Part shown: positions 1 to 6,128 of the stretch, piece by piece | Layout: every line of letters begins with the position of its first letter | How positions within the stretch are numbered: the first letter of the stretch is position 1 | Source: CAYFUL01 sp964346375 | Lineage (GTDB): Bacteria; Bacillota; Clostridia; Tissierellales; Peptoniphilaceae | Reading direction: 5' to 3' | Assembly: GCA_964346375.1 (NCBI GenBank) | Contig: CAYFUL010000049.1 | Location: 1 to 10,581 of the forward strand | Length of the DNA stretch: 10,581 nt | Program-made: the position numbers and the translations under genes | The notes under the pieces: generated by a model | Databases searched by the model: none | What the model was told of the DNA's origin: nothing | Seen by the model: only the letters and a program-made list of their open reading frames with translations

Positions 1-120
1 AGTATTTTTGGCTGTATTGTTGCCTGCATTATTTTTACTCTCTACATTTGTACTACCTCCCCCACTGGAACATCCAACAAGTAACATAAGTGATAATAAA
101 ACTGCTAAAATTCTTTTCAT
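1..120 (-). CDS. N-terminus of a lipoprotein, T-box controlled (partial)
   Basis: The ATG at 120-118 opens a frame that is still open at the left edge (40 residues seen). It begins MKRILAVLLSLMLLVGC, a short basic n-region, a hydrophobic core and a lipobox LVGC with Cys17 as the lipidation site. A Ser/Gly/Asn-rich linker follows (SSGGGSTN, then Lys/Asn-rich), as is usual between the lipid anchor and the folded domain of a surface-tethered protein. A GGAGG ribosome binding site lies at 126-130, five bases before the start. The gene sits directly behind a T-box leader, so its expression should rise when one tRNA is uncharged. An amino-acid ABC transporter substrate-binding protein is the obvious guess, but the diagnostic domain lies outside the window. 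Confidence is high for a lipoprotein and low for any particular substrate. Confidence 0.8.
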   Translation of the reverse strand, partial: MKRILAVLLSLMLLVGCSSGGGSTNVESKNNAGNNTAKNT

Positions 121-136
121 CTTTTCCTCCTACAAT

Positions 137-173
137 AAAAAAAGTCTTTCATCCCTAAACAGGGACGAAAGAC
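137..173 (-). terminator. T-box regulated intrinsic terminator
   Basis: On the minus strand GTCTTTCGTCCCT pairs with AGGGATGAAAGAC (13 pairs, one G-U, 4-nt loop, 173-144) and is followed by seven U (143-137). It ends the T-box leader just before the lipoprotein ribosome binding site. The CCC of its 5' arm is also complementary to the GGG of the T-box, the basis of the antiterminator switch. Confidence 0.93.
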
Positions 174-402
174 GAACATTCCGCGGTACCACCCAAATTG
201 TAAATAAATTACCTCTCAAGATCAACAAATCTTTATCCTACGATAACGGGGGCCTCCGTAATGATATACTCTAATTTCCATCATTCAGCGACAGAGTGAA
301 TATTACATACCTTTTTTTCTACCGGCTCACACCAACCCCGGCTCTCTTTAAAAAAAACAACAGTATCTTTCTTTCTGTCATTGCTTTATCAACTTAAATC
401 TT
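137..402 (-). ncRNA. T-box riboswitch (tRNA-sensing leader), probable Phe specifier
   Basis: Read on the minus strand, the leader has the hallmark T-box sequence GGGTGGTACCGCGG at 194-181. A terminator hairpin follows, whose 5' arm can instead pair with the T-box as antiterminator. Stem I is closed by GACAGA (379-374) with TCTGTC (295-290). It contains the GA motif AGAGAG and an apical GCCGG/CCGGT stem. Stem II (AATGAT/ATCATT) and a GC-rich Stem III (ACGG/CCGT near 249-262) follow. The specifier loop 3' side reads GTAATATTCAC just before TCTGTC; TTC (300-298) followed by a purine fits the usual specifier position, suggesting tRNA-Phe. The T-box bulge is UGGU, which predicts discriminator base A73, compatible with Phe (also Ile, Tyr and others) but not with G73 tRNAs such as Trp or Asn. 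The class is certain; the amino acid is tentative. Confidence 0.93.
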
Positions 403-408
403 AAATGT

Positions 409-437
409 ATTTTAGCCTATAGGATTTTTATTGTCAA
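409..437 (-). promoter_or_regulatory. Sigma-A type promoter of the T-box leader
   Basis: Minus strand TTGACA (437-432), a 17-bp spacer and TAAAAT (414-409). This is the best-matching promoter in the window and places the transcript start near 402, just upstream of Stem I. It begins about 20 bp after the nadE stop codon. Confidence 0.8.
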
Positions 438-455
438 CAACTTTTTTAAAAATTT

Positions 456-1178
456 TTAAATTCTCCTATACATTTCTGGCATCTTCCTCTTATGGGAAGA
501 GTTTCTATGCATTCTATCTATTTTCTCTGCAATTTTACTGTCTATTTTATTTCCCCTTATATGATTTTCTAGTTCATCATAGCTAAAGCCCATCTCTAAC
601 TCGTCACTTTGTCCTTCCCAAAGTCCTGCTGATGGTTTTTTCTCAATTACCTCTTCTGGTATTCCCAAGGCACTCGCCAATTGATACACTTCTGATTTTA
701 CAAACTCTATTAGTGGAAACATATCTGTACCTGAATCTCCATACTTAGTAAAATATCCCAGGTGAAATTCTGATGCATTGGATCCACTTGCAACTAAGTA
801 CCCTAAATCCTGGGCATAGTAGTACAGTATTGTCATTCTAAGCCGCGGTTTTATATTGGACTTTGCCATTCTATTTTCTGAATTAAATGAGGACTTTAAT
901 AGAGTTCTATAGGTTTCTGTTAAATCCACCTTTATAGTCTTTAAATTTATTGCCCTTGCTACAGAAAGTGCATCTTCTTCGTCCTTATCTATACTTTCGC
1001 AGGGCATTATTATTCCCAGTACATTTTCTCCAAATGCTCGCACTCCTAAAGCTGCTACTACTGCTGAATCTATTCCACCTGAAAGACCTAGGACTATTCC
1101 CTTCGCTCCTGCTCCTTCTACAAGGTTTCTCATCCAAGAAACTATACTCTCTATTTCTCTTTCAACATTTTCTATCAT
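456..1178 (-). CDS. nadE: NAD+ synthetase, NH3-dependent
   Basis: Catalyses the last step of NAD biosynthesis in the cytoplasm: deamido-NAD plus ATP and ammonia gives NAD (EC 6.3.1.5). The 240-residue protein has the N-type ATP pyrophosphatase P-loop LGLSGGIDSAVVAA (SGGIDS at 33-38). It also has the NadE signatures KPRLRM-like (NIKPRLRM 108-115), GSNASEFHLGYFTKYGD (132-148) and KPSAGLWEGQSDE (181-193). The length matches stand-alone synthetases; there is no nitrilase-like glutaminase domain, so free ammonia or a partner supplies nitrogen. I chose the ATG at 1178 because GGGGAGG lies just upstream and the P-loop spacing is right. A longer frame to 1223 would only translate the ribosome binding site and the end of the upstream gene. 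The start overlaps the yigZ stop as ATGA, so translation is probably coupled. No terminator follows the stop. Confidence 0.95.
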   Translation of the reverse strand: MIENVEREIESIVSWMRNLVEGAGAKGIVLGLSGGIDSAVVAALGVRAFGENVLGIIMPCESIDKDEEDALSVARAINLKTIKVDLTETYRTLLKSSFNSENRMAKSNIKPRLRMTILYYYAQDLGYLVASGSNASEFHLGYFTKYGDSGTDMFPLIEFVKSEVYQLASALGIPEEVIEKKPSAGLWEGQSDELEMGFSYDELENHIRGNKIDSKIAEKIDRMHRNSSHKRKMPEMYRRI

Positions 1179-1822
1179 AAGTCCTCCCCATAAATTATAC
1201 TTCCATCTGTTGGCAGTATACATTCCTCCAGAATTTCTATGTCTATATTTGCTCCTGTAAAATCCAATAGAACCTGTTTGAATTTTTCAAATTTTTCTAT
1301 GTCCTCATGTACTTCTAGGGCAACTCTATCTGTATAATCCTCTAGTAGTATTTTATACCCCTCATTTTGTAAATAGTTCATTATTGTGCCATGATAGGTA
1401 TAGTCGTAGGTAATTCTAAGTCTATAATAGGGCATCATACTTACAATTTTTCCCTCTTCTAGACCTAGAATTGCCCCTTGGGTATAGGCGCGAAGTAGCC
1501 CTCCACCGCCTAGTAGTATTCCTCCAAAATACCTAGTTACCACAACAACTACATTGGTTACCTCATTTTTCTTTAATACTTCCAACATGGGTACTCCTGC
1601 CGTACCACTAGGCTCTCCATCGTCGGAGTACCTCTGTTTTAAAAAGTCCTCCCCAATAATATATGCCCAGCAATTATGAGTTGCATCTTTATATTCACTA
1701 TTTATTCTATCTATAAATTCCTGCGCCTCTTCTTCTGTTTCGACTGGTTTAGAATGGGCGATAAAGGTAGATTTTTTTATTACATACTCTCCTCTACCCT
1801 CTTTTAAAATTGATTTATACAT
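1175..1822 (-). CDS. yigZ: YigZ/YvyE family protein (IMPACT N-terminal domain)
   Basis: A 215-residue member of the IMPACT/YigZ family, close in length to Bacillus YvyE (about 217). The N-terminal UPF0029 domain carries the family core: ATHNCWAYIIG (47-57), YSDDGEPSGTAGVPMLEVL (65-83) and VVVTRYFGGILLGGGGLLRAY (93-113). The C-terminal part (about 135-205) looks like the DUF1949 ferredoxin-like domain. The biochemical role in bacteria is poorly defined; related eukaryotic IMPACT proteins act on the Gcn1/Gcn2 stress pathway, and a link to translation is plausible beside hflX. I prefer the ATG at 1822 (MYKSILKEG..) because it aligns with known starts and has AAGGA upstream. A GTG at 1846 in the same frame is the alternative and would add eight residues. 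The gene overlaps the hflX end by 8 bp and the nadE start by 4 bp. Confidence 0.92.
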   Translation of the reverse strand: MYKSILKEGRGEYVIKKSTFIAHSKPVETEEEAQEFIDRINSEYKDATHNCWAYIIGEDFLKQRYSDDGEPSGTAGVPMLEVLKKNEVTNVVVVVTRYFGGILLGGGGLLRAYTQGAILGLEEGKIVSMMPYYRLRITYDYTYHGTIMNYLQNEGYKILLEDYTDRVALEVHEDIEKFEKFKQVLLDFTGANIDIEILEECILPTDGSIIYGEDL

Positions 1823-3083
1823 ACTTGCTATAATCCTTAAACTCACTTTCCCTAAGGTCTACTAGGAATGAAGCGTACTCGTCCTCATAGGAAAGGTCCT
1901 CAATACTGTGGTTCTCCTTAATTCTATATAGTACATCTATATCACTGTATGGAATTTTCATCCTATACTGTTTCGAGTCGATTTCCAAACACTCCTCAAT
2001 TTTTTCAAGTAATGGATCTAAATTCTCATCATACTTTGCAGATATATATACCTTTTCTCCCTGGCCTATCCTTGGTAAAAATGTATCCTCTAAATTTACC
2101 CTATCCACTTTATTAAAAACCGTTAGGATTTTCTTTCCCTCTATTCCAATTTCTCTAAGTATTTCCTTGGTAGTATTGTATTCCAGTTCTGCGTCCCTTG
2201 ATGAAGCATCTACTACATGGATTATTAAATCGGAGTACTTTATTTCCTCTAGGGTTGATTTAAATGCCTCAATAAGTTTTGTGGGAAGTTTTGAAACGAA
2301 TCCTACTGTATCAGATAGAATTATTTCCATACCATTTTTTAGGCGAGCCTTTCTCGCTCCCGGGTCTAGAGTTGCAAATAGCATATCCTCTACAAATACT
2401 TCCTTTGAATCCTCATTTTTAAGTCTATTTAACAATGTAGATTTTCCAGCATTGGTATATCCCACAAGGGTAACTATATTTTTATTGCTCCTTCTCCTAC
2501 TTGAAGTTATATCTCTAGTTCTCTTTGCGTCCTTTAATTTTTCCTTTATGGAATGGATTTCTCTAAGTAGACGTCTTCTATCAGTTTCTATTATCTGTTC
2601 TCCAGGTCCTCTTGTACCAATTCCTCCACCAGTACGAGACCAACCCTTTATCCCAAGTAACCTAGGTAATTGATATTCTAAACTAGCAAGTTCAACTTGT
2701 AACTTTGATTCATAAGTACTTGCCCTTAGTGCAAATATATCTAAAATCAAATGGGTTCTATCTACGATTTTCGCCTTTATTTCGTCTGATAAATTTCTCA
2801 TTTGAATTCCACTAAGTTCATCATTAAAGGCAACTGTATCAATATTATTTCCAGCAACTGCCTCTTTAATTTCCTTTACCTTGCCAGTTCCAATTAGGTA
2901 CTTTGGATTGAACTTGTCCATATTTTGGGTAACCTCTATTACAACTTCTCCCCCATCTGCTTCAACTAAGGACCTTAATTCCTTCATAGATGAATCCAGC
3001 TCAAAGGGTTCTGCTCCAATATCTGTACCAACAATTAATACTCTCTCTTTTTTTGCTCTTGCAATTTCAAGATTTTCTCTAAT
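1815..3083 (-). CDS. hflX: GTPase HflX, probable non-canonical start
   Basis: Ribosome-associated GTPase of the Obg-HflX superfamily that in studied bacteria splits or rescues stalled 70S ribosomes under stress. Numbering from the AUU at 3083 (422 residues): an N-terminal HflX domain with KERVLIVGTD (11-20), YLIGTGKVKEI (62-72) and FNDELSG (86-92); the glycine-rich GGGIGTRGPGE (152-162); and a G domain with G1 GYTNAGKST (208-216), G3 DTVG (258-261), G4 NKVD (324-327) and G5 SAK (348-350). All nucleotide-binding motifs look intact. The first ATG in frame (2987) would delete the conserved first strand. Upstream codons stay in HflX-like sequence back to a stop at 3101-3099, with no ATG, GTG or TTG. 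GAGGGG at 3095-3090 sits six bases before AUU, hence the chosen start. It heads the hflX-yigZ-nadE run. Confidence 0.93.
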   Translation of the reverse strand: MRENLEIARAKKERVLIVGTDIGAEPFELDSSMKELRSLVEADGGEVVIEVTQNMDKFNPKYLIGTGKVKEIKEAVAGNNIDTVAFNDELSGIQMRNLSDEIKAKIVDRTHLILDIFALRASTYESKLQVELASLEYQLPRLLGIKGWSRTGGGIGTRGPGEQIIETDRRRLLREIHSIKEKLKDAKRTRDITSSRRRSNKNIVTLVGYTNAGKSTLLNRLKNEDSKEVFVEDMLFATLDPGARKARLKNGMEIILSDTVGFVSKLPTKLIEAFKSTLEEIKYSDLIIHVVDASSRDAELEYNTTKEILREIGIEGKKILTVFNKVDRVNLEDTFLPRIGQGEKVYISAKYDENLDPLLEKIEECLEIDSKQYRMKIPYSDIDVLYRIKENHSIEDLSYEDEYASFLVDLRESEFKDYSKYV

Positions 3084-3089
3084 TATTAT

Positions 3090-3106
3090 CCCCTCACTTT
3101 ATTTTA
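3090..3106 (-). promoter_or_regulatory. Candidate -10 box and ribosome binding site of hflX
   Basis: Minus strand TAAAAT (3106-3101) lies 17 nt before the proposed AUU start, with GAGGGG (3095-3090) as ribosome binding site. The -35 region is weak (TTAATT at a 17-bp spacing). The geometry copies that of other genes in the window, which supports both the promoter and the start. Confidence 0.4.
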
Positions 3107-3157
3107 ATACTATCATTATGAAAAATTAAAGTAAATAGAAAAAGGGTAGGTATGTTG

Positions 3158-3175
3158 TATAATGTAGGTGGAGGG
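3158..3175 (+). promoter_or_regulatory. Candidate -10 box and ribosome binding site of the PBP gene
   Basis: TATAAT (3158-3163) followed by GGTGGAGGG (3167-3175) and ATG at 3179. No good -35 is seen at 16-18 bp. If the box is used, the transcript would start almost at the ribosome binding site. The ribosome binding site decides the start: the ATG at 3152 would translate it into a Val-Gly-Gly-Gly-Ile prefix. Confidence 0.4.
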
Positions 3176-3178
3176 ATT

Positions 3179-5905
3179 ATGAAAGAGAAAAATTTTAAAG
3201 AGAATATAAATTTAAAAAGGGTCTTATTATTTTTGCTACTTATTATTTTTATAGCAGGTACAATTTTTGCTTCAGTAATAGTTGCAATTCTCTCAGAAAC
3301 TCCAACAACCAATATGAAAAATCTCTCTAAGAGTTTTAACCAGACTTCGTCCATTTACGATCAAAATGGAAAACTACTGGAAAAAATAGAGTCTAGGGAG
3401 TATAGAACTATAGTATCTAAGGAACAGATACCTGATTATATGGCAGAGGCAGTAATTGCCATAGAGGACGAGAGATTTTTTAAACATGGTGGAGTTGATT
3501 TAATAGGAATTGGCGGTGCAATAAAGGACAATATTTCTAAAGGTGGCCAACTTCGAGGCGGTTCTACTATTACACAACAGCTAGTAAAAAATGTCTACCT
3601 TACCAATGTACGAACCTTAAATAGAAAAATTGCAGAGGCGTATCTTGCCCTACGAATGGAGACGGAACTTTCTAAGGAGGAAATTCTTGTAGCCTATTTA
3701 AACAGAATAGACCTAGGACAGGGTGCATTTGGAGTACAGGCTGCGGCGCAGACTTATTTTTCAAAGGATATAGGTGAACTTTCCCTTGAAGAGTGTGCAT
3801 TACTTGCAGGAATTGCAAAAAGCCCTACGGATTATCCACCTCTTAAGAGAATTTATCCATCAGATTATAGAAGAGAGGACCATGGAAGTGTACTGGGAGT
3901 AGCAAATTTAAACGGAGAGGAATTATACATAATAAAAAACGAAAAATCCCTTGAAAGGCAAAAAATTGTACTTATGAAAATGTTAGAGCTGGGATATATT
4001 TCTAAGGAGGAATACGACCAGGCAATAGAGGAAGACGTAATGAGTACACTAAAACCGGGGATAAAGAAGTACCATAATATGAGTTCCTATTCCACAGACT
4101 ATATCAAAGAAGAGGCAACTAAGTATATTTCAAAATACTACAATGTAAATTTAGACGAGGCAGAGCATAAATTATTTACAGGTGGATATAAAATCTACTC
4201 CTCTATTGACGAGGAGCTGCAACATAAATTAGAGGACATCTATAAAAACTTCCCAGAGTATATTAAAAACTATGGGAATAAGGGAATACTAGCACTACAA
4301 TTTGACCAGTATAACAATATAATAGACTCTAAAGGATCCACAATTTACTTTAATAGAAAAAATCTATACGATAATGAATTTAACTTGGTACTAGATCCAT
4401 CAAACTATACCCTAAATAAACTAGGAGATCTAAGTTTACCACTAGGACTCTTTAATAAAGTTGGCAATAAGTTGGATTTAATAGACGTCTATGAAATTGA
4501 GGACAATGTACTCTACACAAACTACCTTGGAAATTTAAACATACCAGAGGAATACTACACCATAAATCGAGACTATGTAATAATAGATAATTCATACCTA
4601 GAGGAAAATGGTGGAGTGGAGTTAGATGAAAATGGAATACTAAAATTTTCAAAGGAGTACTACAATTTAGACGAAGGAAGATTGCCACAGCCCCAGTCTG
4701 CAAGTGTGGTAATGGATAATAATACGGGAATGGTAGTTGCAATAGTAGGAGGACTTGATATAACAAGCTCTCGGTCGAAAATACTAAACAGAAGCCTTGT
4801 ACCAAGGATACCAGGTTCTGCGATAAAACCATTTTTATATGGAGCAGTTCTTGAAAATGGAGGAACCCTTGGAAGTATAGTGGACGATCTTCCAAATGAT
4901 GAAATAAAAAATGACTACGGAGGATACAAGGGATTTTTAACTATGCGACTTGCCCTTGAAAACAATTCAAATGTAGGAGCAGTGGAATTTTACAAGGGAC
5001 TTCCACAAGAAAAGTACCTAGAATTTTTAAGAAGTTTAAATTTAACAGAGTACTTAGTGGAAGAAGGAGAGGTAAATGATTTAAACTACGATTCCCTTGC
5101 TCTTGGAAATTTAAAACGGGGAGTGAGTTTAAAAAATCTAACCTCAGCCTATATGATGTTTCAAAGGGATGGAGAGTACATGGACTCTGGTCCAATACTT
5201 AGAATAGAAGATCCAACAGGACGTCCAATAATGAACTCCACTTCAATAAATAGGAACCAGGTAATGGATCCAACTAATGCCTACTTACTAAGAGATGCTC
5301 TACGGACAAATACTACTAGAGGATTTGCAAAGGGGTCTCATGCAAGGGGCTTTACCTCTTACAATACAGTAGGGATAAATAAATTCAATACAGATCTATA
5401 TTTAGAGGGCAGTACGTCAAATTACACCATAGGAACTTGGATAGGATGTGACTCTGGAAAAATTTCACTAAATGCAAATTCAGATATAGTAAAATCACTA
5501 TGGCAAAATATTGCAAATGTAGTCCACATGGGTATAGATAAGAGAGAAGAAAAAAAATATGACATAGTTAAAGTATATATATGCCAAAAATCCGGACTAC
5601 TAGGCTCTACACTATGTGAGGAAGCAGAAGATGGATATGAGGAACTTTTTAAAAAGGGTACAGAGCCGAAAACATACTGTACTGGCCATGTAAAGAGACT
5701 TATTTGTAACGAATCAATGCGACTTGCAGGAGAGTATTGTCCAAGGGATACGGTGGAATATAAAATTCTATTTGGTAGAAAAAACTACGATCCAAAAAAA
5801 CACGGAGGAGCATATCCAGACGACTACGAATATGTGCCAAAATTATACTGTAATATTCACGACGAAGAATGGTATGAAAAAGAAAGGGGCAAGGCAAAAA
5901 AATGA
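3179..5905 (+). CDS. Class A penicillin-binding protein (GT51 + degenerate transpeptidase)
   Basis: A 908-residue peptidoglycan synthase anchored by one N-terminal membrane segment (about 14-38). The GT51 glycan-polymerising domain (about 60-225) is intact: EDERFFKHGG (96-105, catalytic Glu96), GGSTITQQLVKN (127-138), RKIAE (149-153, second active-site Glu153), ILVAYLN (169-175) and LLAGIAKSPTDY (208-219). A long linker follows (about 300-500). The penicillin-binding domain keeps SAIK (547-550) as SxxK. The SxN position reads NSN (596-598), however, and where KTG is expected there is NTVG (729-732), so DD-transpeptidase activity is doubtful. The C-terminal 110 residues hold two copies of a Cys/His motif (Cys802, 813, 834 and Cys843, 854, 891). 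The gene is divergent from hflX. Its last codons are GCA AAA AAA TGA, overlapping the ATG of a small frame. Class A PBP identity is sure; loss of cross-linking is inference. Confidence 0.93.
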   Translation: MKEKNFKENINLKRVLLFLLLIIFIAGTIFASVIVAILSETPTTNMKNLSKSFNQTSSIYDQNGKLLEKIESREYRTIVSKEQIPDYMAEAVIAIEDERFFKHGGVDLIGIGGAIKDNISKGGQLRGGSTITQQLVKNVYLTNVRTLNRKIAEAYLALRMETELSKEEILVAYLNRIDLGQGAFGVQAAAQTYFSKDIGELSLEECALLAGIAKSPTDYPPLKRIYPSDYRREDHGSVLGVANLNGEELYIIKNEKSLERQKIVLMKMLELGYISKEEYDQAIEEDVMSTLKPGIKKYHNMSSYSTDYIKEEATKYISKYYNVNLDEAEHKLFTGGYKIYSSIDEELQHKLEDIYKNFPEYIKNYGNKGILALQFDQYNNIIDSKGSTIYFNRKNLYDNEFNLVLDPSNYTLNKLGDLSLPLGLFNKVGNKLDLIDVYEIEDNVLYTNYLGNLNIPEEYYTINRDYVIIDNSYLEENGGVELDENGILKFSKEYYNLDEGRLPQPQSASVVMDNNTGMVVAIVGGLDITSSRSKILNRSLVPRIPGSAIKPFLYGAVLENGGTLGSIVDDLPNDEIKNDYGGYKGFLTMRLALENNSNVGAVEFYKGLPQEKYLEFLRSLNLTEYLVEEGEVNDLNYDSLALGNLKRGVSLKNLTSAYMMFQRDGEYMDSGPILRIEDPTGRPIMNSTSINRNQVMDPTNAYLLRDALRTNTTRGFAKGSHARGFTSYNTVGINKFNTDLYLEGSTSNYTIGTWIGCDSGKISLNANSDIVKSLWQNIANVVHMGIDKREEKKYDIVKVYICQKSGLLGSTLCEEAEDGYEELFKKGTEPKTYCTGHVKRLICNESMRLAGEYCPRDTVEYKILFGRKNYDPKKHGGAYPDDYEYVPKLYCNIHDEEWYEKERGKAKK

Positions 5906-6060
5906 AGTTTTATAAAAAAGGTAAGCTTGGAAAATTGTACTTAGGTTACTTGGTATTTAAGTAGTTTAGAAGATATACTACAAAGAAAAAAGCACTCCTA
6001 ACCCTTTTAGCAGCATTTAGTTTTTTCAAAGGTAAAAGGGAGCGAAAATTTAATAGATAA
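5902..6060 (+). pseudogene. Small frame after the PBP gene, interrupted by one TAG
   Basis: ATG at 5902 overlaps the PBP stop (ATGA). The frame encodes MKFYKKGKLGKLYLGYLVFK, then TAG at 5962-5964, then 31 further sense codons (FRRYTTKKKALLTLL..) to TAA at 6058-6060, six bases before the terminator hairpin. With the TAG read through it would be a 52-residue, strongly basic product with a short hydrophobic stretch (ALLTLLAAFSFF). The only possible ribosome binding site is a weak AAGG at 5891-5894, so translation would rely on coupling or on -1 slippage at the preceding A7 run. Options are a 20-residue peptide, a decayed small gene, amber readthrough, or chance. I do not recognise the product. 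Confidence 0.35.
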
Positions 6061-6061
6061 T

Positions 6062-6111
6062 AAAAAGGACCAAGGAAAATTTATTCAATTCTCCCTGGTC
6101 CATATTTTTTT
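6062..6111. terminator. Bidirectional intrinsic terminator between convergent genes
   Basis: GGACCA (6067-6072) pairs with TGGTCC (6096-6101), extended by GGA/TCC past one mismatch, around an AT-rich loop. On the plus strand it is followed by T7 at 6105-6111 (PBP side). On the minus strand it is followed by five U (6066-6062), serving the CoA-transferase gene. Confidence 0.85.
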
Positions 6112-6128
6112 ATTAATAGAAAACAATT

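Noticed and set aside
8..274. Plus-strand open frame of 88 codons at the left end
   Set aside because: It lies antisense to the lipoprotein start and T-box leader, has no ribosome binding site, and is fully explained by those features.
441..462. AAAAATTTTT inverted repeat at the nadE stop as terminator
   Set aside because: A pure A/T stem with no stable pairing and no clear U-tail.
1179..1223. Longer nadE start at 1223
   Set aside because: The extra 15 residues come from the yigZ end and the GGGGAGG site; the ATG at 1178 has the proper signal and the ATGA overlap.
2167..2673. Plus-strand 168-codon frame within hflX
   Set aside because: Ser/Leu-rich shadow opposite a clearly conserved GTPase; no ribosome binding site.
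3152..3178. Upstream ATG of the PBP at 3152
   Set aside because: It would translate the ribosome binding site GGTGGAGGG as a Gly-rich prefix, whereas the ATG at 3179 sits at suitable spacing after it. AAGGG upstream of 3152 keeps a small doubt.
4452..5195. Minus-strand open frames inside the PBP gene (4452-4895, 4941-5195)
   Set aside because: Leu/Pro/His-rich translations typical of antisense shadow of an AT-rich coding strand; no start signals.
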